Shown here in pieces: positions 48,216 to 62,197 of a DNA stretch of 64,000 bases (the first letter of the stretch is position 1; each line of letters starts with the position of its first letter). A program made the translations under genes and the position numbers. The notes under the pieces were generated by a model. It ran no database searches and was not told the DNA's origin. It saw only the letters and a program-made list of their open reading frames with translations. Origin of the DNA: Embiotoca jacksoni (lineage: Eukaryota > Chordata > Actinopteri > Embiotocidae); NCBI GenBank assembly GCA_022577435.1, contig JAKOON010000026.1, forward strand, positions 6,024,142 to 6,088,141. Direction: 5' to 3'.

Positions 48216-50034
48216 TAATCCTCTGAGATCAAAACTCAGTTACTTTTTGAGGACTGAATAAGGTTTTGTTTAACTTACTTTTTTCACTTTTATGTTGCTC
48301 TACTCTTGTTAATTACAAAAAAGGAAGCATCCCTTTCTAGTAAAACAATATTTTATATTTAATGCTCTCAAGCTGAATAAGTAGTATACAGACTTAATAC
48401 AATAAATGTAGAAATGAGCTTCAAGATGAGCCAACTTTGTTTCAATAAATGCTCTAAAAATGTACATAGTTTTGATGTTTAAATCAGTATCTATGTGCTC
48501 AACGAACAAGTGAATAAGATCAGAAATCAGACAAATCATTTACCGTCAGCTTTTAGTACTTGACAGTTTTTTTCCATCTTTGTATTCTATCAGTACAAAC
48601 TGTATGCACATTTTTCACAGCTCGCCTCTCAACTACAAAGACGAGCCTTTCTATAAACTTCAATTTTCCATTTGATACAATGCATGCATCTTCGATGTTG
48701 CAACTTGGCCTGGAGGCCAAAAGATTTAGGTTTCAAGTGTGACAGATCTATCAAAACTGGATGTAACAGCCGTCCTCTTCATTTTTCACTTGTAGTCTGT
48801 ATCGGTTATTTCTAAAGCTGCTTACAGGTATTACATGCTGCAGGTCATCCATGCGCAACACTGAGTTTACAATACAAACTGGTTTTTGAGCTGATGGAAA
48901 CCTCAAAACTCCTTTTTTTTTTTTAGGATTTCAAAAATGTTCAGAGCTGAAGCGAAAAATGAACATTTTCACGGCATTGCGGAAGAGATCCACACGTTTC
49001 AGTGAATGACTGAATGCATTCTCAGAACTGAGGTTATCCTCATGCACTGTCATCCTTCAATGAAATGTTTCACTCTAATTTGAAGAGGTAAATGCAGCCC
49101 GCAGAGCTACACATCCAGCAGTCGAGTCGAATTAGGCCAAACCCGCTCCCAGAGCACTTTAAACAGATTTGTCAAGAAGTGTTTTAAAGAAAACAAAATA
49201 TGAGAGCGCTTTAAAAAAAAAGAAAATAAGATGAAAATAATGGATGATAAAACAAGGGATGAAAAGAAGAAACCGAATAAATACATCAGAAATTTCAGAG
49301 CAATGGGACAGAGATTTGTGTTTGTGATGAACATGAAAGCACTGAGAATGAAATCGGAAACTGAAAAGTGGTCTGAGTTGTTTAAATAATTTGTTCTCCA
49401 AATCTAAAATCAGCAGTTTAAGTTGACCGCCACTTTAATTTAGTGTTCACAAGGAGGAACGCAGGTTTCCCACGAATATCTCTAATGCATAATGAGACTC
49501 AACATTTAATATAGAAGCCACATGATATACACTGACTGTCACGTCGGTTTCGGGCAGTGAAAGCGCTGCACTTATACAGTTTCAGCTTGATGTTTCAATA
49601 AATTTAAAAGATATTTTATCCCGCAGCACCATCGCTGATACATCTCTTCTAGCCCGAAAAAAAAAAAAAAAAAGGACACTTGGGTGATGAATCGTCTCAC
49701 ACTTCATACTCGTTTCAAATTTTCTCTTTATTGTACATCAAGAGAAGATAATTAATTTAACACTGTGCAAAGTTGGCGATATTATTCCGTGCATAAATCC
49801 CTCTGCTGTTATTCTAAAGCAGTTTGATCAGCATATATTTTGAAATGTGTTTCATATTGCGATTAATCAAATTGGCTATATCGGCAAAATGTAATATTTA
49901 AGGTAATATTAAAGCAGTAAAAATACACAATGATTCAGTGCTTTATGTGCTTCATCCACTCTTTCCCTATTACATATTTTCTTTATGACCTTGAGTGTCT
50001 CTAACAGCAACCTATCCCCTCTATATGAGACCCT
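48215..50034. other. Gene-free AT-rich sequence
   Basis: An A run of about 17 nt lies at 49658-49674. Nothing else recognisable. Confidence 0.6.
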
Positions 50035-50290
50035 GTAAATCAGAATCAGCTTTATTGGCCAGGTATGTTTACACATATGAGGAATTTGACTCCGGTTGTA
50101 ACTTGTTCTCTCAGTGTGCAAAAAAACCCAAAAAAGACGGACATGAATAGTCATGTAAACATAAATAGACATATATACAGTTTTAAAAAAAAAAGAAACA
50201 AATATATACATATACACCTAAACAATGGTGCAATTGCACCTAGTGCAAGTGGTGCTGATGCAGTTGGGTGTCATGCAAAAATATAAATGT
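50035..50290 (+). mobile_element. Common fish repeat of the 'CAGCTTTATTGGCC' type
   Basis: The order CAGAATCAGCTTTATTGGCC, AGGTATGTTTACACATATGA, GGAATTTGACTCCGGTT, CTCTCAGTGTGCA, an A-rich zone with ATAGACATATATAC, then CAATGGTGCAATTGCACCTA and GTGCAAGTGGTGCTGATGCA follows a repeat present in very many teleost sequences. I believe it is the 3' part of a non-LTR retrotransposon, but the family is from memory. No coding remains. Confidence 0.65.
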
Positions 50291-52797
50291 GCCTTATTTG
50301 CCCAAATGAAATGTATGTTTATTGGAAAGTCACTGTATTTTTTTCCATCCAGCTCTGAGTCCTTTTTGCTGACATCAAAATTACAGGTCTCATCATTTGA
50401 AGTTTTTAAATCGCCTCTAGGTGCATTTTAAAGTTGCATTAACAGCCGCTAATGACAGTTATAGTCAGTACTGAGTATTGTGATGACCCTTTGGCCTGCT
50501 TCAGTGTGTTTAGGTGGATTTTTCCAGTGTGACCCTCTCATTAGTTGCTGTGTCCTACGAGACAGGCCAGATATTATGCTCTCTTCTGTTTATTTATTTG
50601 TTTACCAGTGGTTTCTGAATCATTATTTCCACAATGGCCAAGGAAGCAGATGACATCTACGCCATTTATTTAGTTTCTAAAGCAACACAAACTCAAATTT
50701 GGACATTTGTGCACAGCAGAACTGTCCAGTAAAAAGACAGCAAAGTCTAATACTTTCAGTAAACTTTCTAACCTTAAAGGTGACTCATTTTGTAAAATGT
50801 AACTGATGTAATGTAAATGTAAAATATGTGGCGACTCCAGCTGGAGGTGACACTGAGCCTTGACATTGGATGCCCTGTTGCCAGGGCAGCTCGGGTGTTT
50901 GTTGTGGCAAAGTGACCCAGTTGCTTACAAGAAAATGGAACATATTCTTTCTTCAACCTCATTTTGTGAAGAAGGACATCTCCTACCTACTCTGTAATTA
51001 CACATTTCAGGACGGGCAGTCGGCCAATAATAGAGAGATGCAAGACGTCTTGTTCCCAACCAGCACAAGGAGCTAAACTGACATGGGTACGAGCAGGGAG
51101 GAATAATTATGCTTTTTTTTTCAATTTTTTTGTTTTGTTTTGCTCCAAAACTGTCTGCAGTCCATGAACTCCACTTTTTGAATTTAATGTTGTTTTATAT
51201 GGGTTATTTCCGCCCACCCACCCACTCACTCTCAACATATACAGTATTTGCACCATCATAAATCCTGCCATGGGGAGAAACATGCTCCTAATACACTCAA
51301 TACACTGCTTGCCATATAAATCAATCATTCCTGTAGGGTATAGAAACCGACACATTTTCAGGGCTGCTGCTGAATTAGCTTCAGTCCCGCTGTCTAAGTT
51401 TTAACAAGTGACCCCAGGAAGTGTTCTGTACTCTCTAAATCCTGATGTGTATTCTCAAATCTTTTGACTAAATATAAACTATTGTGTTTGGCTCGGAGTA
51501 ATGCGGTGACTATTATTGCAGGAGAGACAAATATTAAAGAAGCAGTGAGCTATAATGGCAATCTGGATAACTTCCTGCCCGTTTTTGCAGTCACCACTCC
51601 CCCTCCTTCCTTTTCACGTCATGAGGTAAACATGCAGCTGTCACATATACAAAACATCATGTTGTAATACAAATCAAGACTTCTGTCCTTATTTTTGGTT
51701 TTTCCTTGCAGCTTTCTTTTTGTCTTTCTTGTTTCACCCTTCTTAATTTTCTTGCCGTTTATTCTACACAAACATTATGGTTCAATAGTTCATTTTGGAA
51801 ACCTTTTTTTTTTTCTCCCCATATTCTAATATTTGAATTTTACCTTTTTATATTTGGGATAATGTAAAACAGGAGTAGCTGTGGATATTTTGAATACTTA
51901 TGAGTTATTTTCCTTTGGGATGTGGTTATGGATGGGGTGGAGAAGCAACTCCATGAATATGTCCCACTGCTGTTGGAAAACAGTGAGGGTGAAAAACAAA
52001 ACTCAAGGGCATCCATGTTTTGTCTCCTAATTTTTTCCGAGTTGGACCAGTGTAATGCTGAGAGGCTGTAAATGCAACCTACCATCTGTGAGTGTCTGAC
52101 TTTCAACTATGCCAAAAATAAGTGTTAGTGTAGATACGTACTGTGTGGTTAATATCCTAGCAACCAGCCAATGTACATATAGCAGAAGTGTGGGTTGTGT
52201 TTGTTGTTGTTGAGAATATCGTAGATATTGTCCCCCGTGAGCAGTTTGCACAATTCGCAAAGAATTCCAGAGAACATGTCGCAGTGCATCCTTTTCTTGT
52301 GAAAATAACAATAGGAGCTCCGCGGTTCCTGGTGGATACACACTCTAACTGTGAGTGACAGAGATAACAGCAGGTCATCCTTTCAGTTGAAACATGTTTT
52401 TCCAATTGAATGGCAGAATGACAATCTAATAGCCAGGTAATATTTTTCCCATGTCAATACAACACACGAATGATTTTCACCCCCCGTAAGACAAAAGGGA
52501 CTGTTTTGAAAAGATGTGGCGACTCCAGCTGGAGGAAAGAAAAGAGTGACGCCTTGAAAATCTGCAGGGAGGGGACGAAATATCAGCAAAACGTCATGTT
52601 GTAATACAATGAAATAACTTGATAAATTATTTTGTCAAAGCTCATTAAAAATCAGTTTTTGTTAAGATTGAAAGAACTGGCGATGTTGTGCATCTGAGAG
52701 CAAGACAGGATAACTAAAATATGTTTTTGTCTTTGATTCTTTTCAACCATTTTAAATGGTTTTGCCACAGATAAATGAGACCCTGGAACCCATCGAT
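50291..52797. other. Gene-free sequence with a duplicated 22-mer
   Basis: A 22-nt word (ATGTGGCGACTCCAGCTGGA plus GG) occurs exactly at 50826-50847 and 52514-52535. TGTGGCGAC is typical of the ends of some fish repeats, so both may be repeat termini. No gene seen. Confidence 0.55.
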
Positions 52798-52908
52798 CTC
52801 TCCTCAGAGGGATTTAGTGTCCTGCTCAAGGACAGTCCAACAAGTGGCTTTGCTGTCATGGCCGCTTGAATCTGGGCCATCTGGGTGAAGGATGGTTGAG
52901 CTCATTTC
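52798..52908 (-). mobile_element. Degenerate tRNA-derived SINE remnant
   Basis: Read on the minus strand it gives GAGCTCAACCATCC, then GATTCAAGC (B-box-like, 52864-52872), then GTCCTTGAGCAGGACACTAA. This is the same order as fish SINEs related to the copy at 18930, whose body has '..TTGGGCAAGACACTGAA..'. The tRNA head is decayed and the tail lost. Confidence 0.5.
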
Positions 52909-55749
52909 AAGTGTTTTTTTATTTTTTTGTATTTCTCAGTAGTCTTGCCAGCGTGAGTCTTTTTGGTTCTCTAGGCATAAAAACATTATTAAAATGTTTG
53001 GAAGAGCTCATTAACAAAACATCTGCCATAGGGTTAAACAGAGGTGCAAAACATGTTGGAATTTGCTATTTCAGGAGAATTCACACTTTTTTAAAATTCC
53101 TTTATAGGACAAAAATAATCAAGTTAGAATAGAAAATCCCCAAAACTTTAAGATCTAAATTACAATGTCCTTAAACTAGCCAAAACCAAGTTCAGTTAAA
53201 ACATTTTTTTAAATTTTTTTTAAAACTCTTCATAAATATAAAAATTCCACAGCACTCTCCTTTGTCTCTGGATTGCACATTTTTATTCATAAAATTTTGT
53301 TAAGTATTATCCATATTGCTAAAGATATGAAGGTCAAAACTGAACTTTCAATTTGAACTGCCCATTCTTGAAAATCATCGAGCGTTAATTATTAATTCAC
53401 ACCCTCTTTCACAACCTCAATGCCTTTAAATCATCCAGACATTATTTCCTTCATCTCAAACATTATATTGTTCACATATTTGTCAAACTTATGCATTTAT
53501 TTAGCATGTACACATTTTAGCTTTCATTCTCTCAACACCACGGCAGACGCAAAGTTAATGATGATAGTTTACAGTTCACAGATATTTTTAAGGTGTTAGA
53601 GGCACAATTAACTAATAATATGGCTGCTGCAAGCTTCGTCTCCATAACATTTGATCGTATGACCATGTAGCTCGTACCCACTTTGGATGCCTAGCTTAGC
53701 TGGAGAGCTCTGCTGTTTCAGTTCAACTTCATCAAAAAAACATAAACCTGTCAAGGTGTCTCTGGAGAACAAAGGACATCCAGTTTCTTTCTGGTCCACC
53801 TTTTTCTATTCTGCCATCAAACTCAAATTTAAACACCATTAACATTTTAAATCATCCTTCTCAAAATAGAATCAGAAACTGTGGGAGGTTTTTACCGAAA
53901 GCAAAACCATTCAGGCATGACGAGGTTTCACATACGGCTTACATTTGCTGTGACAAAGCTCAGCTGCATCACTGTGGTGCAAAATAAATAAATAATTCAA
54001 AGACACCTGAAATCCCCCCCCCTGCCATTTCTCCGTACCAAAGACTGTCAGATGATGTTATGATGTGTGAATCAGGACTTTGGGCTGCTTTCGTGAAGAG
54101 TGCAGCTTTGTCTTTGTGCTCAAGCCAGAGTTGGGAAGCGGGTGTGTATCTTTATCTCCTTTATCTCTGCAGAACAGGCCACAAGCTGAGTTTGCACTGC
54201 CAGAAACGGGTGCAACATCTGTATACTGTACGAATGTACCCACTGTGCTCCCACTTTCATTATGCAACACATTGTGGAGCATCTGTAGCATTTGACGGTG
54301 CAGTTTCTTCAGCTAACCAAGTGATGATTAATTGCACGGAGTAAATGAAAGAGGGTTTCATATTGAACTTTATTTTCTGTGTTGAGCTGCTGAAATTGGA
54401 TGAGTGCAGGACTAAAGGCTTTAAAAAAATCCAATGGGCAGACTTTAGATTTCAAGATTCGCAGGGCTATTTCGTTGTTTGGTGGTGAATTTTTCTTATC
54501 TGAGATATTTTTGTACACAGCCAGGGTTTCATAGAAAAAAACATCAACAGTGTCTGTGCCTGCAGTACAAATGGGATCATCCAGACCTGAAGTCCAACCT
54601 CCAGACGAATGCCAACCCCAAGCTAAAAGCACCCAAAATTAAATTCAAACACATTGGCAGCCATTAACATGCACCAGTATAATCACACAGTAACACATTA
54701 TTTTGTTTATGAAGAGAACTTACAGTGTAGTGCAGCCGGTACCACACAAGTGTCGGACATTAGGTTTTGACTTGACAAATACCTTCTGACCATTGTTAAG
54801 ACTTTCATAAAGCAATAGATGGCAATAACCATCCAGGTAGAAAAGGGTCTCAAAAGAAAGTCTGGGAAATGTAGGATATTATTTGTTAATATGGAAGATT
54901 TTAATGAAACATGATAGAACAAAAAGGAAAACGAATATACTTTAAGTAACTCCTGCTTGTGCATTACAAACCACATGGTGAAATTCTGTTTCTAGAGGCA
55001 TAGCCATTTAAAAATAGTGCAAATTATTTTGAGGATGACCACACTATGTGATTTAAAAGGACAACAATGATGTGGTTTTACATGAAAATCATGCACATAT
55101 TTCACAAGTCTTTTAATCTTAAAGACAAATCTTCCATTTAGATCAGATAATTTCCAATGTTTGCAAACTACTCAGTTGCAGTCTTGTACAGTCATCTCAA
55201 GTTCCTGGTACGTATTTTAAAAATGTTAAAGGATCTCAAGCTTTTTTTTTTTTCTCATTTATTGGATTAATTATTTTTTCGCACTGAAAACATGACATAG
55301 CCTAAAACTATCCACACATAAATATGGTATTTAGCTGACTGACATGCAGCTGCTACAATGCTCTTGAGGAATGTTGTGACATATTTTTATAGCAAAGTCT
55401 TCTAAAGAATGATATTTCTATAAACCTGCTCAGTCTGATGGCAGATACATTTCAGTTTTGGATGCACGGCTCGTGGGCCACCTCGTTTATTGTGCATTGC
55501 AAATACTCTTGGTGAGCAGGTGGAGGCTGCAGCTGGGAATTCCCAACCAGAAGACCATCAGCCAGGTGGTGCAGGAGCAACGGTTCACTGGTCCACTGGC
55601 GACTCACCTTGTAGCCGTGGGTCTCACAAACATCCATTTGCACCTCCAGCCATTGATGACCTTTACCACACCTAATGGGGTATTTTTATTTAGTTTCATC
55701 TGGTTCCTGCCATCTTTCCGGTCCAGTCTAGAGAGCGGTATCTCCGGAG
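52909..55749. other. Gene-free sequence
   Basis: AT-rich sequence with T/A low complexity near 53200-53225 and 55240-55255. 55442-55640 is less AT-rich and carries overlapping open frames on both strands (63-101 codons) just before an LTR-like block. They could be a decayed piece of the same element, but no protein motif is recognised. Confidence 0.5.
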
Positions 55750-56355
55750 TCAGTGTGGAGTGAGGCAGTGGGTCATTTGGTGACAACTGCCAGGATTCCT
55801 GTCTGCTCCTACTGTTTGCTCCTTTGTTTTGTCCCCAATCACCTTTCCTCATGTTTTCTGTCATTCCCCTGTCTGTTTGTTATTGTTTTCCCATGTGTTC
55901 TGTGTCCTCCTCTCCCCGCCTCCTGTCACCTCCCATGGCCACACCCCTCACCGGTCTCAGCAGCTGCCACCACTCTCCCCAAATCACCACCTGCAGGTGG
56001 CTCATTTCCCTGATCACCTCCCCGGACTATATGTGCAGTCATCTGGTGTCGGTCCATACTGCTAGATACTGTCAGTCACTGCCAGTCACCCGTCCGTCTG
56101 TTCCTGTTCCCGCTCCCACTCAAGTACCGGTACCTTGTTTCCGCTCGCTGTGGAGGACCTCGGGATTCTCCCAGCGCAGCCTGAACCCCAGTGAGAGTCG
56201 GTGGAGTTTCCCTCCCAACTTGGGAATCAGACATTGACTTTAGGTACCGGCCTTTGTTGAACAATGAAGACTGTTTTTGAACTATATCCTGTCTGTCATC
56301 TGAGTCTGTGTGCCTGCGTTTGGGTCCAGAAACACCTCACCTCATAACAACAACT
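55750..56355 (+). mobile_element. LTR-like block (possible solo LTR of a fish retroelement)
   Basis: A pyrimidine-rich plus strand (55790-56215) with CCCCAATCACCTTTCCTC, CCCATGTGTTCTGTGTCC, a TATA-like ACTATATG at about 56027 after GATCACCTCCC, then AACAATGAAGACTG (a degenerate polyadenylation-type signal) and TGCGTTTGGGTCCAG near the end. This order matches the promoter-to-poly(A) layout of LTR-like elements common in teleosts. No second LTR, primer-binding site or gag/pol/env coding sequence is visible. The 137-codon frame at 55824-56237 is Pro/Ser/Cys low complexity from the C/T-rich strand. Confidence 0.5.
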
Positions 56356-59300
56356 GCTTATTAATGAAAGTAGGGCAGGTTGTTTGAGTGGCCTCTGGGT
56401 GAGCTCTGCTTATACAGTAAAACAGAGCGTGTGTGTGCATACACAAGCATCTGTTGCGGTGTAGTGAGGATGCTCACTGTTTCGTGCACAGATTATATTT
56501 ATGTGTGTGTGTGTGTGTGTGTGTGTGCGTGCTAAAGAGTTGACATCGTGCCAGCATGCTTTGGCCTGCTGGTTGCAGTTGCTGATGCAATCCTGACGCA
56601 ATGCTGGATGTCTGTTCAGCAACTGTTTCCTATCATCGTCCAGGTCATAATCCCAAATGAGACTTCAACTGACCAAATGTGTTAATGCGTGGAAGAATCT
56701 CTTCACCGTGCTAGTGGCATGACCCGCGGGGGTGGAAGTGTCTGTTTATTGGGCTGTTGTGCAACATTTTGGTGCAGAGTGAAATGTCTTGACGAACGTG
56801 TAGATCACCACTAAGTTTGATAAAACTGATACAGTTGGCAGTTTGTAAAGTGTGTACAGCAGCTGTAGGAGCCTTTTAAAGGTTAAAATGTAACGCCATC
56901 CAAACATGTAAGAGCACTATTTATTAGCACTAAGAGAAGTATGTTTTTGGGAACACAGCCCACGTGTTGTATGTGCAATTAGACATTCAACATTAATTTA
57001 GATTTCTCTGTACATATGGTATAACCATTCACTGATATATATGTCTGGTGAAGGTCAGTTGGAGGAAATATGTTCTCATTTGAAAAATAGGCTGGGAGCT
57101 CTCCTTTAATTATTGCTCATTATCTGAAATTATATATAAAGAAAATATAAAAAGCATTATGCTCATTAAAATCACTAATGTGGGCTTATTATTTCTGGTT
57201 TAATGTGTTCCTATGTACAAAGACATCTATGCCTCCATCATTTATATGTACTCGTGCCCTTTTTTTATTTTGCAGAAATCCCTGCTTTTTTTTTTTTTAA
57301 AGTACAAACTGAACAAAAAATGCTTTTTGCACCCATAAATAGACGTGTTGTAACACCGAAAAAACAACCTGCTGTTCACAGCTCAACACATGAATGATGC
57401 ATGCAGTCCCTCAACAGGACAGGTCTCACTGAAGACTTGAAAACAACTTTTGCTTTATTTACTTTCGGAGCAAAATTAGGAGATACATTTTAGATGATCT
57501 AAGATATCCTCCGCAGACACCTGCACAGTGCAGTGCTGAATGAGTAAAATAAAATGGACTCACTGAAGACAATAAACCTGTCAACAACTTCAAGATCACA
57601 CAAAAAAAAAAGATATACTGTATATATAATCTTAAAGTAGCAGTGTGGGGACATATGGAGGTAATCAGTCCCCTCTCCTCACACAAACCCATCCCCATTA
57701 TTTAAAAAGTAATTTAAAAGCTTGTTTAAATTAGATTTTTTTTTTTGCAGTTTTTTGCAAGTTCTATATCATTATATGGAAACCTAATTCATGTTTCAAA
57801 GTCACCCTCTTGGGGTGTATTTGCCTGTTTAAATCTTACTTTTTTTTTTTTTTTTTAAAGCCCAGAGTATGAAAATGCTCCTATTCTTTGCTTTGCTGGT
57901 AACAACCGTCTCTGTTACGGTTTCCCCGCAACAAAACCCTCCACAGTGAAACGTGCACAGTGAAACACCCCAGCCCATGTTTATTCATCAGCGGCATTGG
58001 ACACAACTGGAGAGTCACGGATATGTCTCTCCCCGCTGCATCCCTTCAAATCCACATTCTGCTTGGGTGATATTCCCCGGGATCCCTCCTCAGATTGCTG
58101 CGTGACTGGGATGTCCTCCAAAGCAGCCCAGTCACACTGCAAATCCACGCGCTGCACTGACCGGCAGAGGGAGGAGGTAGCGTCTCAAAGTGAATAATAC
58201 ACCCATACCAAGAACTCCCCGCTCTATATTTATTCATCACTGGTTTCTGATATAGTTCTATTCAGGGTCTCGTACGTTATCTCCGGCTGGTATTTCTTAT
58301 TTCGGCACCAATGAGCAATTCTCAAACCTGTTTTTTTTCCCCCTGAAATCCCAGGTATCTCTGAAGGTATGTGGTATATACAACTGCATCATGATAAGAT
58401 AAGACGTGGGAGGAGGTGCTTTATCAGTATGCTTCTCCCAGCAGGGTTTAAAGGTCGGATGTGAAAGTAAGTCCACAGTAGGGTCTCTGCTTGCCGTGGA
58501 TCTTCCTACCCCGTCTCGCTGTTTCCTTCCTTCTCAATGACCTTGCCCTCCCATTTAGTATCTGACCCCGCAGAAACCACAGGAGCATCTTCCTTTTTTA
58601 TTTTTTTTACTGAAAATGAGCAAGGTTACAGAAAAAACTGCTTATTCACAACATGCAGCCACATGTATATACACTCATATGTATGTGTTTTGAATAATTT
58701 CCTTTTCAAGATACTTGATCGAGGGATTAATGTTCTTTCTTTGGCACTTCAGCCTGCTTCACCTAAATCTCATTCATTTTTCATGAATAATTAAAAAAAA
58801 AATCTGATTTACTTCAGATTTCAAGCTTTGGAAATACCTTATCTTTCCTTTAACTCTTTTCTCATTCAAATCGGTGCCTTATCAGGTTGCAAACGTTTTG
58901 ACTTATTTTCCCCTTTACTTCATTTGAAAAGCAAAATTACAGAAAGCCATGTAGATAAATGCCTTTATTATACTCCCCACTTCACCCACAGACCTCACTT
59001 TCTCTGGCTCCTTTCCAAAAATATAAAAAATAAAATCATCTGCCATTGCCAGTGTCTGATGATACATAAATAAACTAGTAAACAAACAAGATGACAATAA
59101 GACATCAAAAATATTTATCATAATAGTTGTACTGAAACTGTGCCGTGAGTAATTGGGGCAAATTTCCTGACATCAGCAAAGACAAACAAAAGCTCCGCCT
59201 CCAGAGGTTTTGACGGCTGTCATTTCTATTCTTTAAAATGTTTTATTTATTTATTAAGTTTACAATCCAGAATCATTTTTCAGTTCCATTGAGAATCAGT

Positions 59301-62150
59301 TACTCAGCTATGAGCGTTTACTTAGAAATCCCGTGCGTTTCCACTCCAGCAGCAAAACTCACATCACATGAAACAAGTGCTCCTTAATTCAACCCTTCAT
59401 ACTGAGGATGTTTTGAAAAGATCGACTGTCACGCTTCTTCTTTACACTCCAAAAACATGCTTTTTTTTTTTTGAACAAATCTGCACTTCTGACTTCCTTG
59501 ACAATACTGTGCAGCGAGACAAGCACATGGTGGCAGTTTGTTACTCGCTGTGAAATGAGATCAGTCTCATGCGAGGGACAACACCTCTGCTGCCACTTTC
59601 AGTAAAATGAAGTGACAGATGGAATATACCAAAGAAGGGTTTGGAGTTTAACCCTCTAAAGTCACAACACTTTATTCTTGGAAATGTTTCTATTATGAGC
59701 ATATCACAAAAAAAATAAATGTTTGTACGATGAGCCTTTTATCTTGAGATGTTTACGACACTCTCATACGGTAGCACATAGTCTAAACTTTATAACAATA
59801 AAAATGTGTTGTTGGGAAAAAAATACCAATTTAGATTAGAATTAGACTGCAGAGACAACAAGCACGTGGCTGACTTCGGGGTGGAAAAATAATGAATGTG
59901 CCATCTGACAAGGCTGTGAGGATATTAATTGCCTCTGGCTGAACAGTCTCATGTAAATACAAGAGTGCAGACCAACACCTGTCCACACATTGAAATATAA
60001 TTGATTGATCTATTCTACATGGAATTGTGTGTGTATTCTTAGTCAGTGTTCTGCAACTGGTCCAAACCTTAGTGCTACAGGCCAATTAAATGTTTCATGT
60101 GTGTACAAAACCATTTTTTTTTTTATTTTCACCTTTTAATTCAGTGGAAACAGGAAACCAGAGCAGCTCTGATTCCACAAGCTGAGGCACATTGGAAAAA
60201 AAAAAAAAAAAAAAAAAAGCTTCCCTTCGTCGGAGAGTAATTTGTTTTATTTAGACACCGTGCTGCTGCGGGAAAAAATGAATCATGTGAAAAATGTATG
60301 GACCTTAGGTCTGTTAGAATTACCTGCCAAAATGTTTCATGACTCATAATATGCAAACAGCTGAAGGGAAGGTATATTCAGTATCGAGGGTCTTCTTAGC
60401 ACATAGTGGCTCAAATAAAGCAAGAAAAAAAATAAAATAAGAGTCAATCAGTCAGCGACTGTAAAGGAAGTTCCGATTAGTGCCGGGTTTTTCTTTTGGT
60501 CTCTTCCCTTTCACTCATTTTCTCGCATCCACGATCCATCAGCATATGTTTGTGTCCCCGTTGCAGTGCGATCTGCCTGGGAGTATCGCATCTTTAGCAC
60601 AAGTGCACACGGCGATGCATCTTCATATGAGGACTGTGCATGAAGTGCTCAGGCTGCGTGACTCACCATATTCTGTGGCTGTTACAGCTTTCTCCACAGT
60701 GAGCCCTCCAGAGTGAGATTTAACCAGCAGAGCGCTGCGGGGTCAGACTCTGTCAGAGCGATAGTAACTGCACAACCAAACAAAGAACTAAAACCGAAGG
60801 GATGGGAAATCTCTTTCTGGCTAAATGCAGTTAAACTAAAAGCTTTTGATGCATGAAGAAAACATGAGAATAGTTTAGTTGTTTTAAAAAAAAAAAAAAA
60901 AAAAGAGAGAGAGAGTCCTTGTATTGATTATTGTTAATGCGGGTTTCCACACCGTAACCTCCACAATCATTTTAAATTCTAGAATCGGTGGTCGGCCCAG
61001 GAGGAAGTACCTCATTATCTAGGGAGAGGGATCACTTTATAGCAGTTTGGAAGACGAATCAATATCTAATCTTATGGAAAGGGCTCCAGTTTGATTTCAG
61101 GTCTTTTGAAACAATACTTTTGATAGTTGAGCCAACTTTCTTTTCATTGCAACAGGGGGAGTGTGTTGTGGCCTTTCAGGTAAAAGGAGAAAAACATCTG
61201 AAGGCGGGGGAGACTCCACTTTGATGTCAAGTTGCCAGCGCTGACATTCTTTCTTTCTTTAAGCTGATTCTTGGGGGTTATGCATCTCGAAGACCTATCT
61301 GATCTGCTCTCGGAGATCTCTTCTTATTTCCACTACAGCATATCAACCTGATATCTCATTCCAACACCTTGAAGTTGCTGAACTCCAAACACCTTCCTCG
61401 CGGTTGTCGGCAAAACCTGTTTGCCGGATTCCCCTCGCCGGGTCGGCAAGAATAGAGAAAAGAGAACCGCAAATGTAGAGGAAAAAAAAGCCTTCATTTA
61501 TTTCAAAGATGGCGTGATTAAAACCGGGACTGAACTCTGGACGATTTCAATTTCATACGGTGATTTAGGCTGAAATACTCTGATATTTCTAACACAAACC
61601 CTGAGCAAACCCTTTTCTCAGCAATTATACGGCCAATAATCGCTCGCATTAATAAAATGACCGAATAAATACAGTGCTCACAGTGCAGTTCAGTGGAGAC
61701 TTGACTGGGCATCTTTAGCTACAGGCGAGCTTCAGGAGCTTTTCATGAGCCTGCGCTTCACTGTTAAGATGCTACTAAACAAGAATAATAACAGACAGCG
61801 AGCACAGATCAAAACACAATTACTGAGTATTTCTCCGCCTTAAATGCAAAGTATGCTCTACTTCTCTATTTCTGCTTTGAGTGGATGTTGAGTTTTAATG
61901 TGGCGTTTCTGGTTTCATATCAGCGCGAGTAAAACTTGACTGCATTTTTTGAAGCTCCAGTTAGAAGAATCAGGTGTGACTGTTTGAGCAGCAATCTCAC
62001 ATTTAACCCACACAGCACAAAATTTATCATTTCAACTCTCACCTTTATTTCCTCGAGGGAACCACGGTGTGAAGATCCCCCTTAGCTGTCCTGTAGGGGA
62101 TTACAAAAGTAAACTGCAGCTTTACAGGGACAGGAGAGGTCACCCCAGAC
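56356..62150. other. Gene-free sequence
   Basis: Long AT-rich unique stretch with scattered T or A runs (57286-57298, 57839-57856, 60195-60218, 60887-60904). 58020-58200 is more GC-rich but shows no recognisable exon. No gene, RNA gene or transposon recognised. Confidence 0.55.
56502..56530 (+). repeat. (TG)n microsatellite, about 14 units
   Basis: Short TG array with one C change near its 3' end. Confidence 0.93.
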
Positions 62151-62197
62151 ACTCCCCCTCCTCCTCCCTCCTCCCTCCATCCCTCCTCCTCCTCCAT
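62151..62197 (+). repeat. (CTC/CTT)n pyrimidine-rich tract
   Basis: C- and T-rich words (CCTCCTCCCTCC type) with few purines, the mirror of a GGAGGA microsatellite. Open frames on both strands over it are compositional. Confidence 0.85.

Noticed and set aside
55458..55763. 101-codon plus frame beside the LTR-like block
   Set aside because: No motif recognised, and competing open frames occur on both strands.
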